Shown: positions 33,408 to 42,837 of the stretch, piece by piece
Layout of the letters: each line of letters starts with the position of its first letter
How positions within the stretch are numbered: the stretch's first letter is position 1
Assembly (NCBI GenBank): GCA_947627435.1
Contig: CANQWB010000007.1
Coordinates: 1 to 43,477, forward strand
Length of the DNA: 43,477 bases
Reading direction: 5' to 3'
Source of the DNA: an uncultured Bacilli bacterium
GTDB lineage: Bacteria > Bacillota_I > Bacilli_A > RF39 > UBA660
The notes under the pieces: model-generated
The model's database searches: none
Told to the model about the DNA's origin: nothing
What the model saw: the letters and a program-made list of their open reading frames with translations, nothing else
Translations under genes and position numbers: made by a program

Positions 33408-34237
33408 AAATCTAAAGCATTTGCTATCGCAATAAAAATATCAATCGATAATGTCTCCGCACGTACTGATAAATCATAATGATATGTATTTAATACTTTT
33501 TGAATCGTATTTAAATCATAATCTTTTAAATTATTACGTAATGTTTTTCTTTTTTGCACAAAACTATCTTTTACCAATTGAAAAAATAATTTAGGATTAG
33601 AAACAGAATACAAATTTTTTCTTTTCTCCAAAGATACCACAATACTATCTACATTTGGTTTTGGTATAAATACATGCTTACTGACATCCATCAATTTTTC
33701 AATTTCATAATAATACTGTAAAAAAACAGATAAAGATCCATAATCTTTGGTACCAGGTTTAGCTTTAAAACGATTCCCCACTTCCTTTTGTACCATCACA
33801 ACAATTTTATCAACAGGTATTTGATCTTCAATTAATTTCATAATAATAGGTGTTGTTATATAGTAAGGTAAATTCGCAACTACATACAAATGTTTATAAT
33901 CATATTTTTGAATATCCGCTAAAACATTACTTTTTAAAAAATCTTGATAAATAACGTCTACATTATGGTCATATTCTAATACTGTATTCAGTACACAATC
34001 TAATGTATGATCAATCTCATAACATAAAACATGTGACGCTACTTTCGCAAGTTTATTTGTTAATGATCCAGCGCCTGGCCCTATTTCAATCACTAAACTA
34101 TCTGGTAAAATATCTGATTTACGAATAATCGAATCAATAATATTTTCATCAATAATAAAATTTTGTCCAAACATCTTTTTAAAATTAAACCCATTGTTTT
34201 CTAATAACTCTTTTATTTTTTTAGGAGAATATTCCAT
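33395..34237 (-). CDS. rsmA: 16S rRNA dimethyladenosine transferase RsmA (KsgA)
   Basis: Dimethylates the two adjacent adenosines in helix 45 of 16S rRNA as a late 30S assembly check. 280 residues from the ATG at 34237 (MEYSPKKIKELLE), with AGGAAGGAAG upstream; the longer reading from 34288 would lie inside tatD. SAM-binding motif I is VIEIGPGAGSLT, motif IV is NLPYYITTP. It begins directly after the tatD stop. In Bacillus rnmV sits between these two genes; here it is absent. Confidence 0.95.
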   Translation of the reverse strand: MEYSPKKIKELLENNGFNFKKMFGQNFIIDENIIDSIIRKSDILPDSLVIEIGPGAGSLTNKLAKVASHVLCYEIDHTLDCVLNTVLEYDHNVDVIYQDFLKSNVLADIQKYDYKHLYVVANLPYYITTPIIMKLIEDQIPVDKIVVMVQKEVGNRFKAKPGTKDYGSLSVFLQYYYEIEKLMDVSKHVFIPKPNVDSIVVSLEKRKNLYSVSNPKLFFQLVKDSFVQKRKTLRNNLKDYDLNTIQKVLNTYHYDLSVRAETLSIDIFIAIANALDLESK

Positions 34238-34238
34238 A

Positions 34239-35015
34239 TCATACTTCCTTCCTAGAAACAATTGGTAAAGAAAATACCTGTATGGCATTTTCAGTTGTTG
34301 CCTCTATCACAGTATCGACACTTATCTGTTTAATTTCTGCAATCTTATTTGCTACATATATGACATTATAAGGTTCATTTTTTTGTCCACGATAAGGTTC
34401 CGGCGTCAAATAAGGACTATCGGTTTCTAATAAAAAATGCTTTAACGGTAATGCTTCTACCACTTCTTTGGTTTTCACACCATTTTTAAAAGTTACAACA
34501 CCACCAATACCAAACTTGACACCTAATTTGACAAATTGCTTTGCCATTTCTACACTACCACTATAAGCATGTAGGATAAATGGTATTGAATCATCTTTAT
34601 ATTGCTTAATAATATCATACGTATCCTGTAGAGCATCTCTACTATGGACAACAACTGGCTTATGATATTTTTTTGCAAGCTCAATCTGTTTTTTAAATAC
34701 TTCTTTTTGTATTTCAATATTTCCTTTTGTGTAATGATAATCTAGTCCAATCTCTCCAATTCCCACAATTTTAGGATTTTTGAGTAATGATTCTAATAAC
34801 ACAAAACTATTTTCACCAATATTTTCTACTTCTTCAGGATGAATTCCAACAACCCCATAAATATTAGGATATTGATTACAATAATTCATAACCTCTTGGT
34901 TGGTCACATCATTGACACCACTTACAATCATAATGTGATCTTTCATATGTTCTAATACTTGTTTTAATTCTTCATGACTATATTCATCCAAATGACAATG
35001 TGTATCAATTAACAT
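34239..35015 (-). CDS. tatD: TatD-family metal-dependent deoxyribonuclease
   Basis: A 258-residue TIM-barrel hydrolase of the TatD family (3'-5' exonuclease on DNA, quality control). I prefer the ATG at 35015 (MLIDTHCHLDEY) because GGAGA lies 7 nt upstream; the ATG 6 nt earlier overlaps that site. Metal ligands: HCHLD near the N-terminus, GEIGLDYH, VVHSRDA, LHAYSG and ETDSPYLTPEPYRG. It ends in TGA just before rsmA. It follows a small membrane protein by 47 nt. Confidence 0.94.
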   Translation of the reverse strand: MLIDTHCHLDEYSHEELKQVLEHMKDHIMIVSGVNDVTNQEVMNYCNQYPNIYGVVGIHPEEVENIGENSFVLLESLLKNPKIVGIGEIGLDYHYTKGNIEIQKEVFKKQIELAKKYHKPVVVHSRDALQDTYDIIKQYKDDSIPFILHAYSGSVEMAKQFVKLGVKFGIGGVVTFKNGVKTKEVVEALPLKHFLLETDSPYLTPEPYRGQKNEPYNVIYVANKIAEIKQISVDTVIEATTENAIQVFSLPIVSRKEV

Positions 35016-35062
35016 AACCATCTCTCCAATAAAAAAATTATACCATATCCTCGTATAATTTT

Positions 35063-35233
35063 CTATTGTTTACTACTGATTACTAAATAACGTATCAAAC
35101 AAGCAGTAATAAATAACAAATAGGCAATGTCTAACACATTTAATTTGACAATCGTACTACCTAAAACCAAAAGCATACCCATAACACAAACCAACACAAC
35201 ATACTTAGAATCTTTACTTTTGTCAGTTGTCAT
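35063..35233 (-). CDS. Small membrane protein, 56 aa
   Basis: A 56-residue reading frame beginning MTTDKSKDSKYVVL and ending VISSKQ. Two hydrophobic helices (about residues 11-29 and 34-52) with a short loop around KLN make a two-pass hairpin. AAGGAG lies 5 nt upstream of the ATG. It lies between metG and tatD, and would be co-transcribed with tatD if no terminator intervenes. I do not recognise a family. Confidence 0.6.
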   Translation of the reverse strand: MTTDKSKDSKYVVLVCVMGMLLVLGSTIVKLNVLDIAYLLFITACLIRYLVISSKQ

Positions 35234-35286
35234 GAACTCTCCTTTTTATTCTTTTATTTAACGCAACAATACCACTATAACATAAT

Positions 35287-35321
35287 AAAAAAGGAAGTAC
35301 TATGTTTTTTCTTCCTTTTTT
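35287..35321. terminator. Terminator after metG
   Basis: AAAAAAGGAAG and CTTCCTTTTTT form an 11-bp stem with a 13-nt loop. Read on the minus strand it ends metG transcription; the A/T runs on both sides make it nominally bidirectional. Confidence 0.8.
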
Positions 35322-35340
35322 ATCGACATTTTACAACATT

Positions 35341-36906
35341 TTACACATCTTGACTAAATATTTCGGCTAATTTTGCATCTTTATCAATACGAGCAAATAA
35401 AGGTTTGGCTTCATTTAATACAATTCCAGAATCCATTCCTTTAAAATCAATGCTTTCAATATAACGATTTTCTGTATTCAATTGTGCAAATATTTCATTT
35501 GCAGTATCTGGTAAGAATGCCTGTAATAAAACCGCACCACTACGGATAGATTCTAATAAATTGTAAAGTACTGTTTTTAAACGTTCTTTTTTATCTTCTT
35601 CTTTTGCTAAAACCCATGGCATTGTTTCATCAATATATTTATTACACCTTCTAAATACTTCAAAAATTTCATCAATTGCATCCGCAACACGTAATTCATT
35701 CATTTTTTCTTCTACTTTAGCTGGCATTTCTAATACCAAATCTATCAATTCTTGATCAATTGGTTCTAAACAAGTAGGTTCATACACAATTCCATCAAAA
35801 TATTTATGTACCATAGAAATCGTACGATTCACTAAATTTCCCAATACATTCGCTAAATCAGAATTAATACGTTCAATTAAAAGTTCATAAGTAAATGTTC
35901 CATCACTCGCATATGGCATCTCATGTAACATATAATAACGAACAGCATCAACACCAAATTCTTTGACCAATTCATCTGCATATACGATATTTCCCTTCGA
36001 TTTACTCATCTTATCCGTACCAAATAGTAGCCATGGATGACCAAATATTTGATCAGGCAATGGTAGGTCAAGTGCCATTAACATAATAGGCCAGTAAATT
36101 GTATGGAATCTTAAAATATCTTTTCCAATTAAATGTACATTAGCAGGCCAATACTTTTTGAATTCTTCAGAATGATTGCCATCAACATCATATCCTAAGA
36201 AAGTAATATAGTTGCTCAAAGCATCAATCCATACATAAATTACATGTTTATCATCAAATGTGACAGGTACACCCCAATCAAATGATGTTCTAGATACACA
36301 AAGGTCTTGTAATCCAGGTTTTATAAAGTTATTAATGATTTCATTCAAACGACTTTCTGGTTTAATAAAATTAGGATGTGTTTCAATATATTTTTCTAGT
36401 CTTTCTGTATAATTGCTTAACTTAAAGAAATATGCTTCTTCGCTCGCAGGTTTTACTTCCCTACCACAATCTGGACATTTTCCATCAACTAATTGTGATT
36501 CTGTAAAGAAAGATTCACAAGGTGTACAATATAATCCTTCATACCTTCCTTTGTAGATATCTCCTTGATCATAGAGCTTTTTAAATATTTTAGAAACCAT
36601 TTCTTTATGAGCAGGATTCGTTGTACGAACAAATTTATCATAACTTGTATTCATGACATCCCATATTTTACGTACATCTAAAGCTCTTTCATCAACAAAT
36701 TCTTGTGGATTTAATCCTGCATTATGTGCTTTTTCTTCAATTTTTTGACCATGTTCATCCGTTCCAGTTTGAAAATATACATCATAACCTGTCAAACGTT
36801 TGTAACGTGCAATTGCGTCCGCCAAGACAATTTCATACGTATTTCCAATATGTGGTTTCCCTGAAGCATAAGCTATTGCAGTTGAAATATAATATTTTGG
36901 TTTCAT
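35341..36906 (-). CDS. metG: Methionyl-tRNA synthetase
   Basis: Charges tRNA(Met). 521 residues from the ATG at 36906 (MKPKYYISTAIAYAS), with GAGGAGG 5 nt upstream; a reading from 36933 has no support. Class I motifs: KPHIGNTYE (HIGH type) and DKMSKSKGN (KMSKS). The zinc knuckle between them has CTPC and CPDC. It lacks the C-terminal tRNA-binding (EMAP/CsaA-like) domain present in longer homologues such as B. subtilis MetS. It is controlled by a T-box leader. Confidence 0.96.
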   Translation of the reverse strand: MKPKYYISTAIAYASGKPHIGNTYEIVLADAIARYKRLTGYDVYFQTGTDEHGQKIEEKAHNAGLNPQEFVDERALDVRKIWDVMNTSYDKFVRTTNPAHKEMVSKIFKKLYDQGDIYKGRYEGLYCTPCESFFTESQLVDGKCPDCGREVKPASEEAYFFKLSNYTERLEKYIETHPNFIKPESRLNEIINNFIKPGLQDLCVSRTSFDWGVPVTFDDKHVIYVWIDALSNYITFLGYDVDGNHSEEFKKYWPANVHLIGKDILRFHTIYWPIMLMALDLPLPDQIFGHPWLLFGTDKMSKSKGNIVYADELVKEFGVDAVRYYMLHEMPYASDGTFTYELLIERINSDLANVLGNLVNRTISMVHKYFDGIVYEPTCLEPIDQELIDLVLEMPAKVEEKMNELRVADAIDEIFEVFRRCNKYIDETMPWVLAKEEDKKERLKTVLYNLLESIRSGAVLLQAFLPDTANEIFAQLNTENRYIESIDFKGMDSGIVLNEAKPLFARIDKDAKLAEIFSQDV

Positions 36907-36981
36907 AATAACCTCCTCAAATAATTCACACAAATTCTTTATTGTATTATATGTAAATAATTTTGTGATTGTGTAACATAG

Positions 36982-37160
36982 AAAAACGCCCTAATGTAAG
37001 GACGTTAAAAACGCGGTACCACCTTATTTTATAGATTGCTCTATACACTTAAATCCTTAACGCGGTATTACGGTTTTTGCTAAACATTCACAAAAACGAT
37101 TCCAGAGCCATTCGAAATAATATCCTTACTTGTTTCCACCAACCACAAGCTCTCTATAAA
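36982..37160 (-). promoter_or_regulatory. T-box riboswitch for metG (Met specifier AUG)
   Basis: In the minus direction: AGAGAGC (37149-37155) starts Stem I; the distal part has GGTTGGTGGAAACAAG; then GAATGGCTCTGG, where AUG (37109-37111) is the probable specifier read by uncharged tRNA(Met). The T-box proper AAGGTGGTACCGCG is at 37012-37025. The terminator ACGTCCT/AGGGCGT with T-run lies at 36982-37005. Uncharged tRNA would stabilise the antiterminator and raise metG expression. The specifier assignment is by position and fits the gene. Confidence 0.93.
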
Positions 37161-37204
37161 ATTTTATTATTTTTCTCTCTTTCATAATCTTTACAATTTT
37201 GTTT

Positions 37205-37233
37205 AGTATAACATATGTTTTTCTATTCTTCAA
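37205..37233 (-). promoter_or_regulatory. Promoter of the metG T-box transcript
   Basis: -35 TTGAAG (37228-37233), 17-bp spacer, -10 TATACT (37205-37210). The -35 lies inside the last codons of spoVT, so no terminator fits between the two genes. Confidence 0.7.
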
Positions 37234-37756
37234 GATATTTTGCCAAAAATTGGGAAGCAATTTGTACAATTTTCTCTTCCAATTCACCTACTTTATCTTC
37301 TGTTGACAATATAATGACAAGCCCAACAACATCACCATTGCTTATAATGGAATGAATAATATAAGTGCCTTCATAATTTTTATCCTCTGCAATAGTAATT
37401 GATTTAGTATGTGTTTCTAATATATTTTCTCTTCTTTTAATAGCCGCAAGCATATTTTCACTTAAATCTCGACCATTGAGTTCTTTTTTTAAAGGACCCG
37501 AAACCGCAATTATACTATCGGTATCCGTAATAATAATATTATATTTCAAAAATGAATAGATAGCATCTGTAAAACTTTGTGCAAAATCTCCTAGTTTTTT
37601 AATAGCCGAATATTTTTTTAATACAATATTTTGATTGTCATCAATAAAAATCTCAATATTTTCTCCTTCACGAATACGCATTGTCGTACGAATTTCTTTT
37701 GGAATCACAATACGACCCAATTCATCAATGCGTCTTACAACACCTGTTGCTTTCAT
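37223..37756 (-). CDS. spoVT: SpoVT/AbrB-family transcription regulator with GAF-like domain
   Basis: 177 residues. Residues 1-50 form the swapped-hairpin AbrB DNA-binding domain: MKATGVVRRIDELGRIVIPK, then EIRTTMRIREGENIEIF. Residues about 55-177 match the GAF-like C-terminal domain of SpoVT. In Bacillus SpoVT tunes late forespore genes. It lies near mfd and pth as in Bacillus. No other sporulation gene is visible here, so the organism may or may not form spores. GTGAGGT lies upstream of the ATG. Confidence 0.92.
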   Translation of the reverse strand: MKATGVVRRIDELGRIVIPKEIRTTMRIREGENIEIFIDDNQNIVLKKYSAIKKLGDFAQSFTDAIYSFLKYNIIITDTDSIIAVSGPLKKELNGRDLSENMLAAIKRRENILETHTKSITIAEDKNYEGTYIIHSIISNGDVVGLVIILSTEDKVGELEEKIVQIASQFLAKYLEE

Positions 37757-37867
37757 AAATTACCTCACTCTCTAACCATATTTTGGTTATTTTTTTGCAT
37801 TATATACTTATCAAATATGAGTTTTTTTGTTATTATAATAATAAGCTAGAAAGAGAAGTGAAGCATT

Positions 37868-39490
37868 TTGGCAAAAATTTATATTTTTGGACATAAAAAA
37901 CCAGATACGGATAGTGTAACCTCATCTATCACATTATCTTACTTAAAAAATCAATTGGGAGTAAGCACAACACCAAGAGTATTAGGCGCTATCAATAATG
38001 AAACAAAATTTGTATTAGATTATTGGAAGGTAAAACAGCCAAAATACTTAAATGATGTGCGCTTACAAATTAAAGATATTGAATATTTAAAAGATTTTCG
38101 TATGAATGGAAAACATTCTATTATAGAAGGACTAAATTATATGAACGAACATTATGTAAGTAGTCTTCCCATCGTAGATAACAACAACCATTTTACGGGG
38201 TTGGTATCTATGAAAGATATTGCGAAATCACAAATAATGGGAGATATTAATACTTTGCGTACTTCATACGATAACTTATTAAAGTCTTTAGATGCCCAAG
38301 AATTTATTCGACATGATGAAGAAATAATAGGAAGTATATTAATCGCATCCTACCGTAGTACTACATTTATGGAAAACGTAGATTTAAATCCAAATACTAT
38401 ATTAATTATTGGAGATCGCCATAGTGTAATTGAGTATGCAATACAAAAAAAGGTAAAAATGTTAATACTAACAAATTCATCAGAAATTAAAGAAGAACAC
38501 TTAGAACAAGCTAAATTAAATGGTGTAAATGTAATCAAAACACCATATGATGCTTTTGTTACCTCAAGAAAAATTGGTTTAGCAAATTATCTGGACAATA
38601 TTTCTTTTATAGACAAAGTTGTTTCTTTCAAGGAAGATGAAGATGTAAGCGATTTCGTTAGTTATGCAAGTAAAACGAAATACAGTAATTATCCTGTTCT
38701 AAATAAAAATAATGAGTGTCTTGGTATTCTAAGATTATCTGATGTCAATGACAAAAAAAGAAAGCAAGTAATTCTAGTAGATCACAATGAAACTTTACAA
38801 AGTGTTGATGGCATTGAAGAAGCAGATATTATCGAAATTGTTGATCATCATAAGATTGGAACAATCGGTACTAATTTTCCTATCAATTTTAGAAATATGC
38901 CTGTAGGAAGCACAAACACAATCATTACAATGCTATATAAGGAAAATCATGTAGAAATTCCCCCACATATTGCAGGTCTTATGCTATCTGGTATTATTTC
39001 AGACACTCTACTATTTAAATCACCAACAACAACCAACATTGATGTTACAACGGTGGTTGAATTAGCCAAAATCGCAGGCATTGATTATGAAAAATATGGA
39101 ATGGAAATGTTAAAAGCAGGTTCTTCATTAAAAGGAAAAACAAAAGAAGAAATTCTTTACACAGATTTCAAAAACTTTACAATTGATGATAGAAAAATTG
39201 GTGTTGGACAAATTACTACTCTTAATATTGATGAAATTATGAAAGAAAAAGAAGAATATGTATCATTAATTAATAAAGTGGCTGAAAACAATGATTATGA
39301 AATTGTAGCATTGTTTGCAACCGACATTATTACAAATGGTTCTTATATGTTCTACAATGATAAGGCGAAAGATATTTTAGATAACGCATTTAACATTGAA
39401 AATATATGTCAAGGATATTATTTAAAAGATATTATTTCTCGTAAAAAACAAATTATTCCAAATATCATCAATGCAATTGAAAGAAAATAA
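37868..39490 (+). CDS. ppaC: CBS/DRTGG-containing manganese pyrophosphatase (family II)
   Basis: Hydrolyses pyrophosphate. 540 residues, much longer than the 310-residue core. Order: DHH part 1 with GHKKPDTDSVTSS (about 8-20); CBS 1 (about 66-115, LPIVDNNNHFTGLVSMKDI); DRTGG (about 125-235); CBS 2 (about 240-297, YPVLNKNNECLGILRLSDV); DHH part 2 with IVDHHKIG; and DHHA2 to the end. CBS domains usually bind AMP/ADP or diadenosine phosphates and regulate activity. The start is TTG, with AGAAGTGAAG just upstream and no better ATG nearby. It is the only long rightward gene. Confidence 0.95.
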   Translation: MAKIYIFGHKKPDTDSVTSSITLSYLKNQLGVSTTPRVLGAINNETKFVLDYWKVKQPKYLNDVRLQIKDIEYLKDFRMNGKHSIIEGLNYMNEHYVSSLPIVDNNNHFTGLVSMKDIAKSQIMGDINTLRTSYDNLLKSLDAQEFIRHDEEIIGSILIASYRSTTFMENVDLNPNTILIIGDRHSVIEYAIQKKVKMLILTNSSEIKEEHLEQAKLNGVNVIKTPYDAFVTSRKIGLANYLDNISFIDKVVSFKEDEDVSDFVSYASKTKYSNYPVLNKNNECLGILRLSDVNDKKRKQVILVDHNETLQSVDGIEEADIIEIVDHHKIGTIGTNFPINFRNMPVGSTNTIITMLYKENHVEIPPHIAGLMLSGIISDTLLFKSPTTTNIDVTTVVELAKIAGIDYEKYGMEMLKAGSSLKGKTKEEILYTDFKNFTIDDRKIGVGQITTLNIDEIMKEKEEYVSLINKVAENNDYEIVALFATDIITNGSYMFYNDKAKDILDNAFNIENICQGYYLKDIISRKKQIIPNIINAIERK

Positions 39491-39510
39491 GCGAAAACGC
39501 TTATTTTTTT
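39485..39510. terminator. Terminator between converging ppaC and mfd
   Basis: AAATAAGCG and CGCTTATTT form a perfect 9-bp stem with an AAAA loop and a T-run on the plus strand. T-rich sequence on the other side lets it serve mfd on the minus strand too. Confidence 0.9.
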
Positions 39511-39512
39511 GT

Positions 39513-42500
39513 TTATGTACTATGTTGTTTTTTCAATATTTTCATCAAATCAATTAAATAATAAATAAAATGTTTATCCAATTTTACTATATCTAAAGTA
39601 ATAACCAAACAACCCATTTTCATAGAAAAACGGAACATTCTAGATAAATCATTTACTTCTAAGAATAATTGTTCACCATTGATTTGTTCAGTAAATTTTT
39701 TTGGTAACGTAATTTCAATAAAATTATTTGTCTGTTTTACACGATGAATATCTAATTCTTTGGCCATCTTTTCAAACCACTCTTCATACATATAAATCAT
39801 CATATTATGAGAAACTTTACCAAAACGATCTTCTAATTCCTTACGGATACGATTTAAATCTTTTTCATTACGAATTTGATTGATCTTTTTATGAATTTCA
39901 ATTTTTAAATCAGTTTCTTCCACATATTCATTAGAAATTGAAGTTTCTACCTCAATCAATGGCATTTCCTCTTTTACCTCTTCTGTTGCAACAGGTTTTC
40001 CTTTTAATTTAGAAACCTCCTCTTCCAACATCTTCAAATACAATTCAATTCCAATTGAATCAATGAATCCAGCTTGCTCGCTACCTAAAATATCTCCGGC
40101 ACCACGTATCGATAAATCTCTCATAGCAATCGCAAAACCACTACCCAATTCTGTAAAATCTTTGATGACACGTAAACGTTTTGTTGCAACATCTGATAGT
40201 GATTTTCCCTTATGGTACATTAAATAACAATACGCAATTTTATCACTACGTCCAACACGTCCACGAATTTGGTATAATTGCGCTAAACCAAAATGATCCG
40301 CATCCATAATAATCAACGTATTTACATTTGGAATATCAATACCCGTTTCAATGATGGTCGTACATAATAATACATCATATTCGTGATTGGTAAACTGCAT
40401 CATTACATTTTCTAGTTTTGTTTTAGACATACGACCATGCGCATAAACGATTTTTGCATCTGGAAGTAAACGTTCCATTTCCTTTAATTTCAAGTCCATA
40501 TCTTCAATTTTATTATAAAGAATAAATACTTGCCCATTTCTAGATAATTCCTTATATACAGCATCTTTTATAATATGCTGATTTTCTTCTAAAACATATG
40601 TCTGTACAGGATAACGATTCACAGGCGGAGTTTCAATCAAAGACAAATTACGGATTCCTGCCATAGACATCTGTAAAGTTCTAGGAATTGGTGTTGCCGA
40701 TAAAGTTAAAACATCAATATTATTTTTATATTCCTTTATTTTTTCTTTGTGTTTTACTCCAAAGCGCTGTTCTTCATCAATAATCAGTAATCCTAAATCT
40801 TTAAATACAATATCATCACTTAAAATTCTATGTGTACCAATGACAATATCTATTGTTCCTCTTTGTACTTCCTTTTTAATTCGTGTAACATCTTTACTAC
40901 TTACAAAACGGTTTAATAAAGCAATTTCAACTGGAAAATTTTTAAAACGCTCAATTGCATTTTGATAATGTTGATTAGAAAGTATAGTCGTTGGGCATAA
41001 AATTGCAACTTGTTTCCCTGATAATATTGCCTTCATTGCAGCACGAAAAGCAACTTCTGTTTTTCCATAACCAACATCGCCACATAATAAACGATCCATT
41101 GGTTTAGGAAGCTCCATATCTCGTTTAATTTCTTCTGTTACTTTTAATTGATCAAGTGTTTCTTCATAAGGAAACTCTTTTTCAAAAGCAATTTGATCTT
41201 CATTATCTTTGTCAAACATAAATCCTGTGCTCGCTTCTCTTGCAGCATATAATTCTAATAATTTTCCCGCGATATCTTCTAATTTTTTACGTACACGACT
41301 CTTCGTTTTTTCCCATTCGGTACTCCCTAATTTATTGACCTTTGGAACAATTCCTTCGTTTGAAGAATATTTACTAATGTACTCTATTTTTTCAACTGGA
41401 ATATATAACTTATCTCCATCACGATATTCTACCGTTAAATAATCTTTTTTCAATCCATTTTTAGTAAGTGTATTGAGCCCAATATATCTTCCAATTCCAT
41501 GAATACTATGTACAATATAATCCCCTATATTTAATTTGTTAATATCACGAATTTTTGTACCAAATTTAAAATGACTCTTATAAGGTACCATACGTTCTTT
41601 ATGTGAAAATAAATCTTGTTCACTAATAATGGTATATTTTTCATATTCAAATCCTTTTTCAATTGAAAAAATAACAGCATTGATTTTATCTAGATAAATA
41701 TTATCTAAATTAGTAAGAATCATTTCTTCTAAATTAAGTTCATCCGCAATTTTATTATATTGATAACGACTGGATAAACACACAATCACGGTTCTTTTTT
41801 TATTCAAATATTCTTGAAAACGCTTTTTCCAGTCTGCAACTACTTTAGAAAAAGGCTCAATATCATGTGAAACTACACTTATTGTATGATTGACACAATT
41901 TAAAGAATCGTCAAAGTTTTCAAGATATTTTGCATTTTCTACCTTAATTTGATAAAAATCATGCATGTATGGAGTATCACCAGGTAGTTCTTTGGTCAAA
42001 TTATAATGGAATATCTCATCTAAAAGCGTCTGATAACCAATCTCAATTTGATGATAATCAGAAAAAATAACTTTTTTACTTTCGAAAAATCCTAAAATAT
42101 TGGTTACATTAAGATGTTCTTTTAAAGTACGATAAGGTTGTTCTTCTATATCTACTAAAAATTCTGTAATAGGACGAATACAGATAGATTCATAATTTTC
42201 TATTTTTAACTGTGTTTCTGGATCAAAAGAACGAATCGAATCAATGGTATCTCCCCAAAATTCTAAACGAATTGGATTTTTTTCTTGAAAAGGAAAGATA
42301 TCAATAACAAAACCACGAATTGCCATTTCACCTGTAGTTGTTACAATCGTCTCCCTTTGATATCCCATTACATGTAGTTTTTGAATAAATTCATCCATCT
42401 TATAATCTTTGTTTTTTTCTATTGTAATCGTATAATCTTCAAATTGTTTTTTTTCTGGTAAATAGCGTAAATATCCCATTAAATTAGTAATCACTATATT

Positions 42501-42800
42501 TTTCCGATTTTCCATCAACTGATAAATAACATCCAAACGACTATACTTAAACTCTGGTGAAATTGCTAAAGCTTCACTCGTCAAAAAATCATCCATAGGA
42601 AATAATAATACATGATCTGTATAATGTAAAATTGCTTGATAAAGAGAATTTGCTTCAAATAAAGAATTGGTTACAACCAAAATAGAGTCATCTTGTTCTA
42701 AAAATGACTGACTAATATAAATTGCCTTCATTTCTGATATAAGGCCATTTATTTGCTCTGCATCAGGAATTGAAGTATATATTGTTTTCCATAAATTCAT
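39513..42800 (-). CDS. mfd: Transcription-repair coupling factor Mfd
   Basis: Removes RNA polymerase stalled at lesions and recruits UvrA. 1095 residues from the ATG at 42800 (MNLWKTIYTSIPD), with GGGAGG 7 nt upstream; a reading from 42833 is unsupported. Domains in order: UvrB-like N-terminal part (about 1-350), RNAP-interacting CarD-like domain (GDYIVHSIHGIGRYIGLN), helicase with GDVGYGKTEVAFRAA (Walker A), DEEQRFGVKH, LSATPIPRTLQMSM and GRVGRS, then the TRCF domain at the end. It follows pth by 37 nt. Confidence 0.97.
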   Translation of the reverse strand: MNLWKTIYTSIPDAEQINGLISEMKAIYISQSFLEQDDSILVVTNSLFEANSLYQAILHYTDHVLLFPMDDFLTSEALAISPEFKYSRLDVIYQLMENRKNIVITNLMGYLRYLPEKKQFEDYTITIEKNKDYKMDEFIQKLHVMGYQRETIVTTTGEMAIRGFVIDIFPFQEKNPIRLEFWGDTIDSIRSFDPETQLKIENYESICIRPITEFLVDIEEQPYRTLKEHLNVTNILGFFESKKVIFSDYHQIEIGYQTLLDEIFHYNLTKELPGDTPYMHDFYQIKVENAKYLENFDDSLNCVNHTISVVSHDIEPFSKVVADWKKRFQEYLNKKRTVIVCLSSRYQYNKIADELNLEEMILTNLDNIYLDKINAVIFSIEKGFEYEKYTIISEQDLFSHKERMVPYKSHFKFGTKIRDINKLNIGDYIVHSIHGIGRYIGLNTLTKNGLKKDYLTVEYRDGDKLYIPVEKIEYISKYSSNEGIVPKVNKLGSTEWEKTKSRVRKKLEDIAGKLLELYAAREASTGFMFDKDNEDQIAFEKEFPYEETLDQLKVTEEIKRDMELPKPMDRLLCGDVGYGKTEVAFRAAMKAILSGKQVAILCPTTILSNQHYQNAIERFKNFPVEIALLNRFVSSKDVTRIKKEVQRGTIDIVIGTHRILSDDIVFKDLGLLIIDEEQRFGVKHKEKIKEYKNNIDVLTLSATPIPRTLQMSMAGIRNLSLIETPPVNRYPVQTYVLEENQHIIKDAVYKELSRNGQVFILYNKIEDMDLKLKEMERLLPDAKIVYAHGRMSKTKLENVMMQFTNHEYDVLLCTTIIETGIDIPNVNTLIIMDADHFGLAQLYQIRGRVGRSDKIAYCYLMYHKGKSLSDVATKRLRVIKDFTELGSGFAIAMRDLSIRGAGDILGSEQAGFIDSIGIELYLKMLEEEVSKLKGKPVATEEVKEEMPLIEVETSISNEYVEETDLKIEIHKKINQIRNEKDLNRIRKELEDRFGKVSHNMMIYMYEEWFEKMAKELDIHRVKQTNNFIEITLPKKFTEQINGEQLFLEVNDLSRMFRFSMKMGCLVITLDIVKLDKHFIYYLIDLMKILKKQHST

Positions 42801-42837
42801 ACAAATCCTCCCTTCACGACAAAAATGATACATTGTA

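Noticed and set aside
36982-37025. Possible independent small RNA with terminator
   Set aside because: The T-box motif and antiterminator alternative explain it as part of the metG riboswitch.
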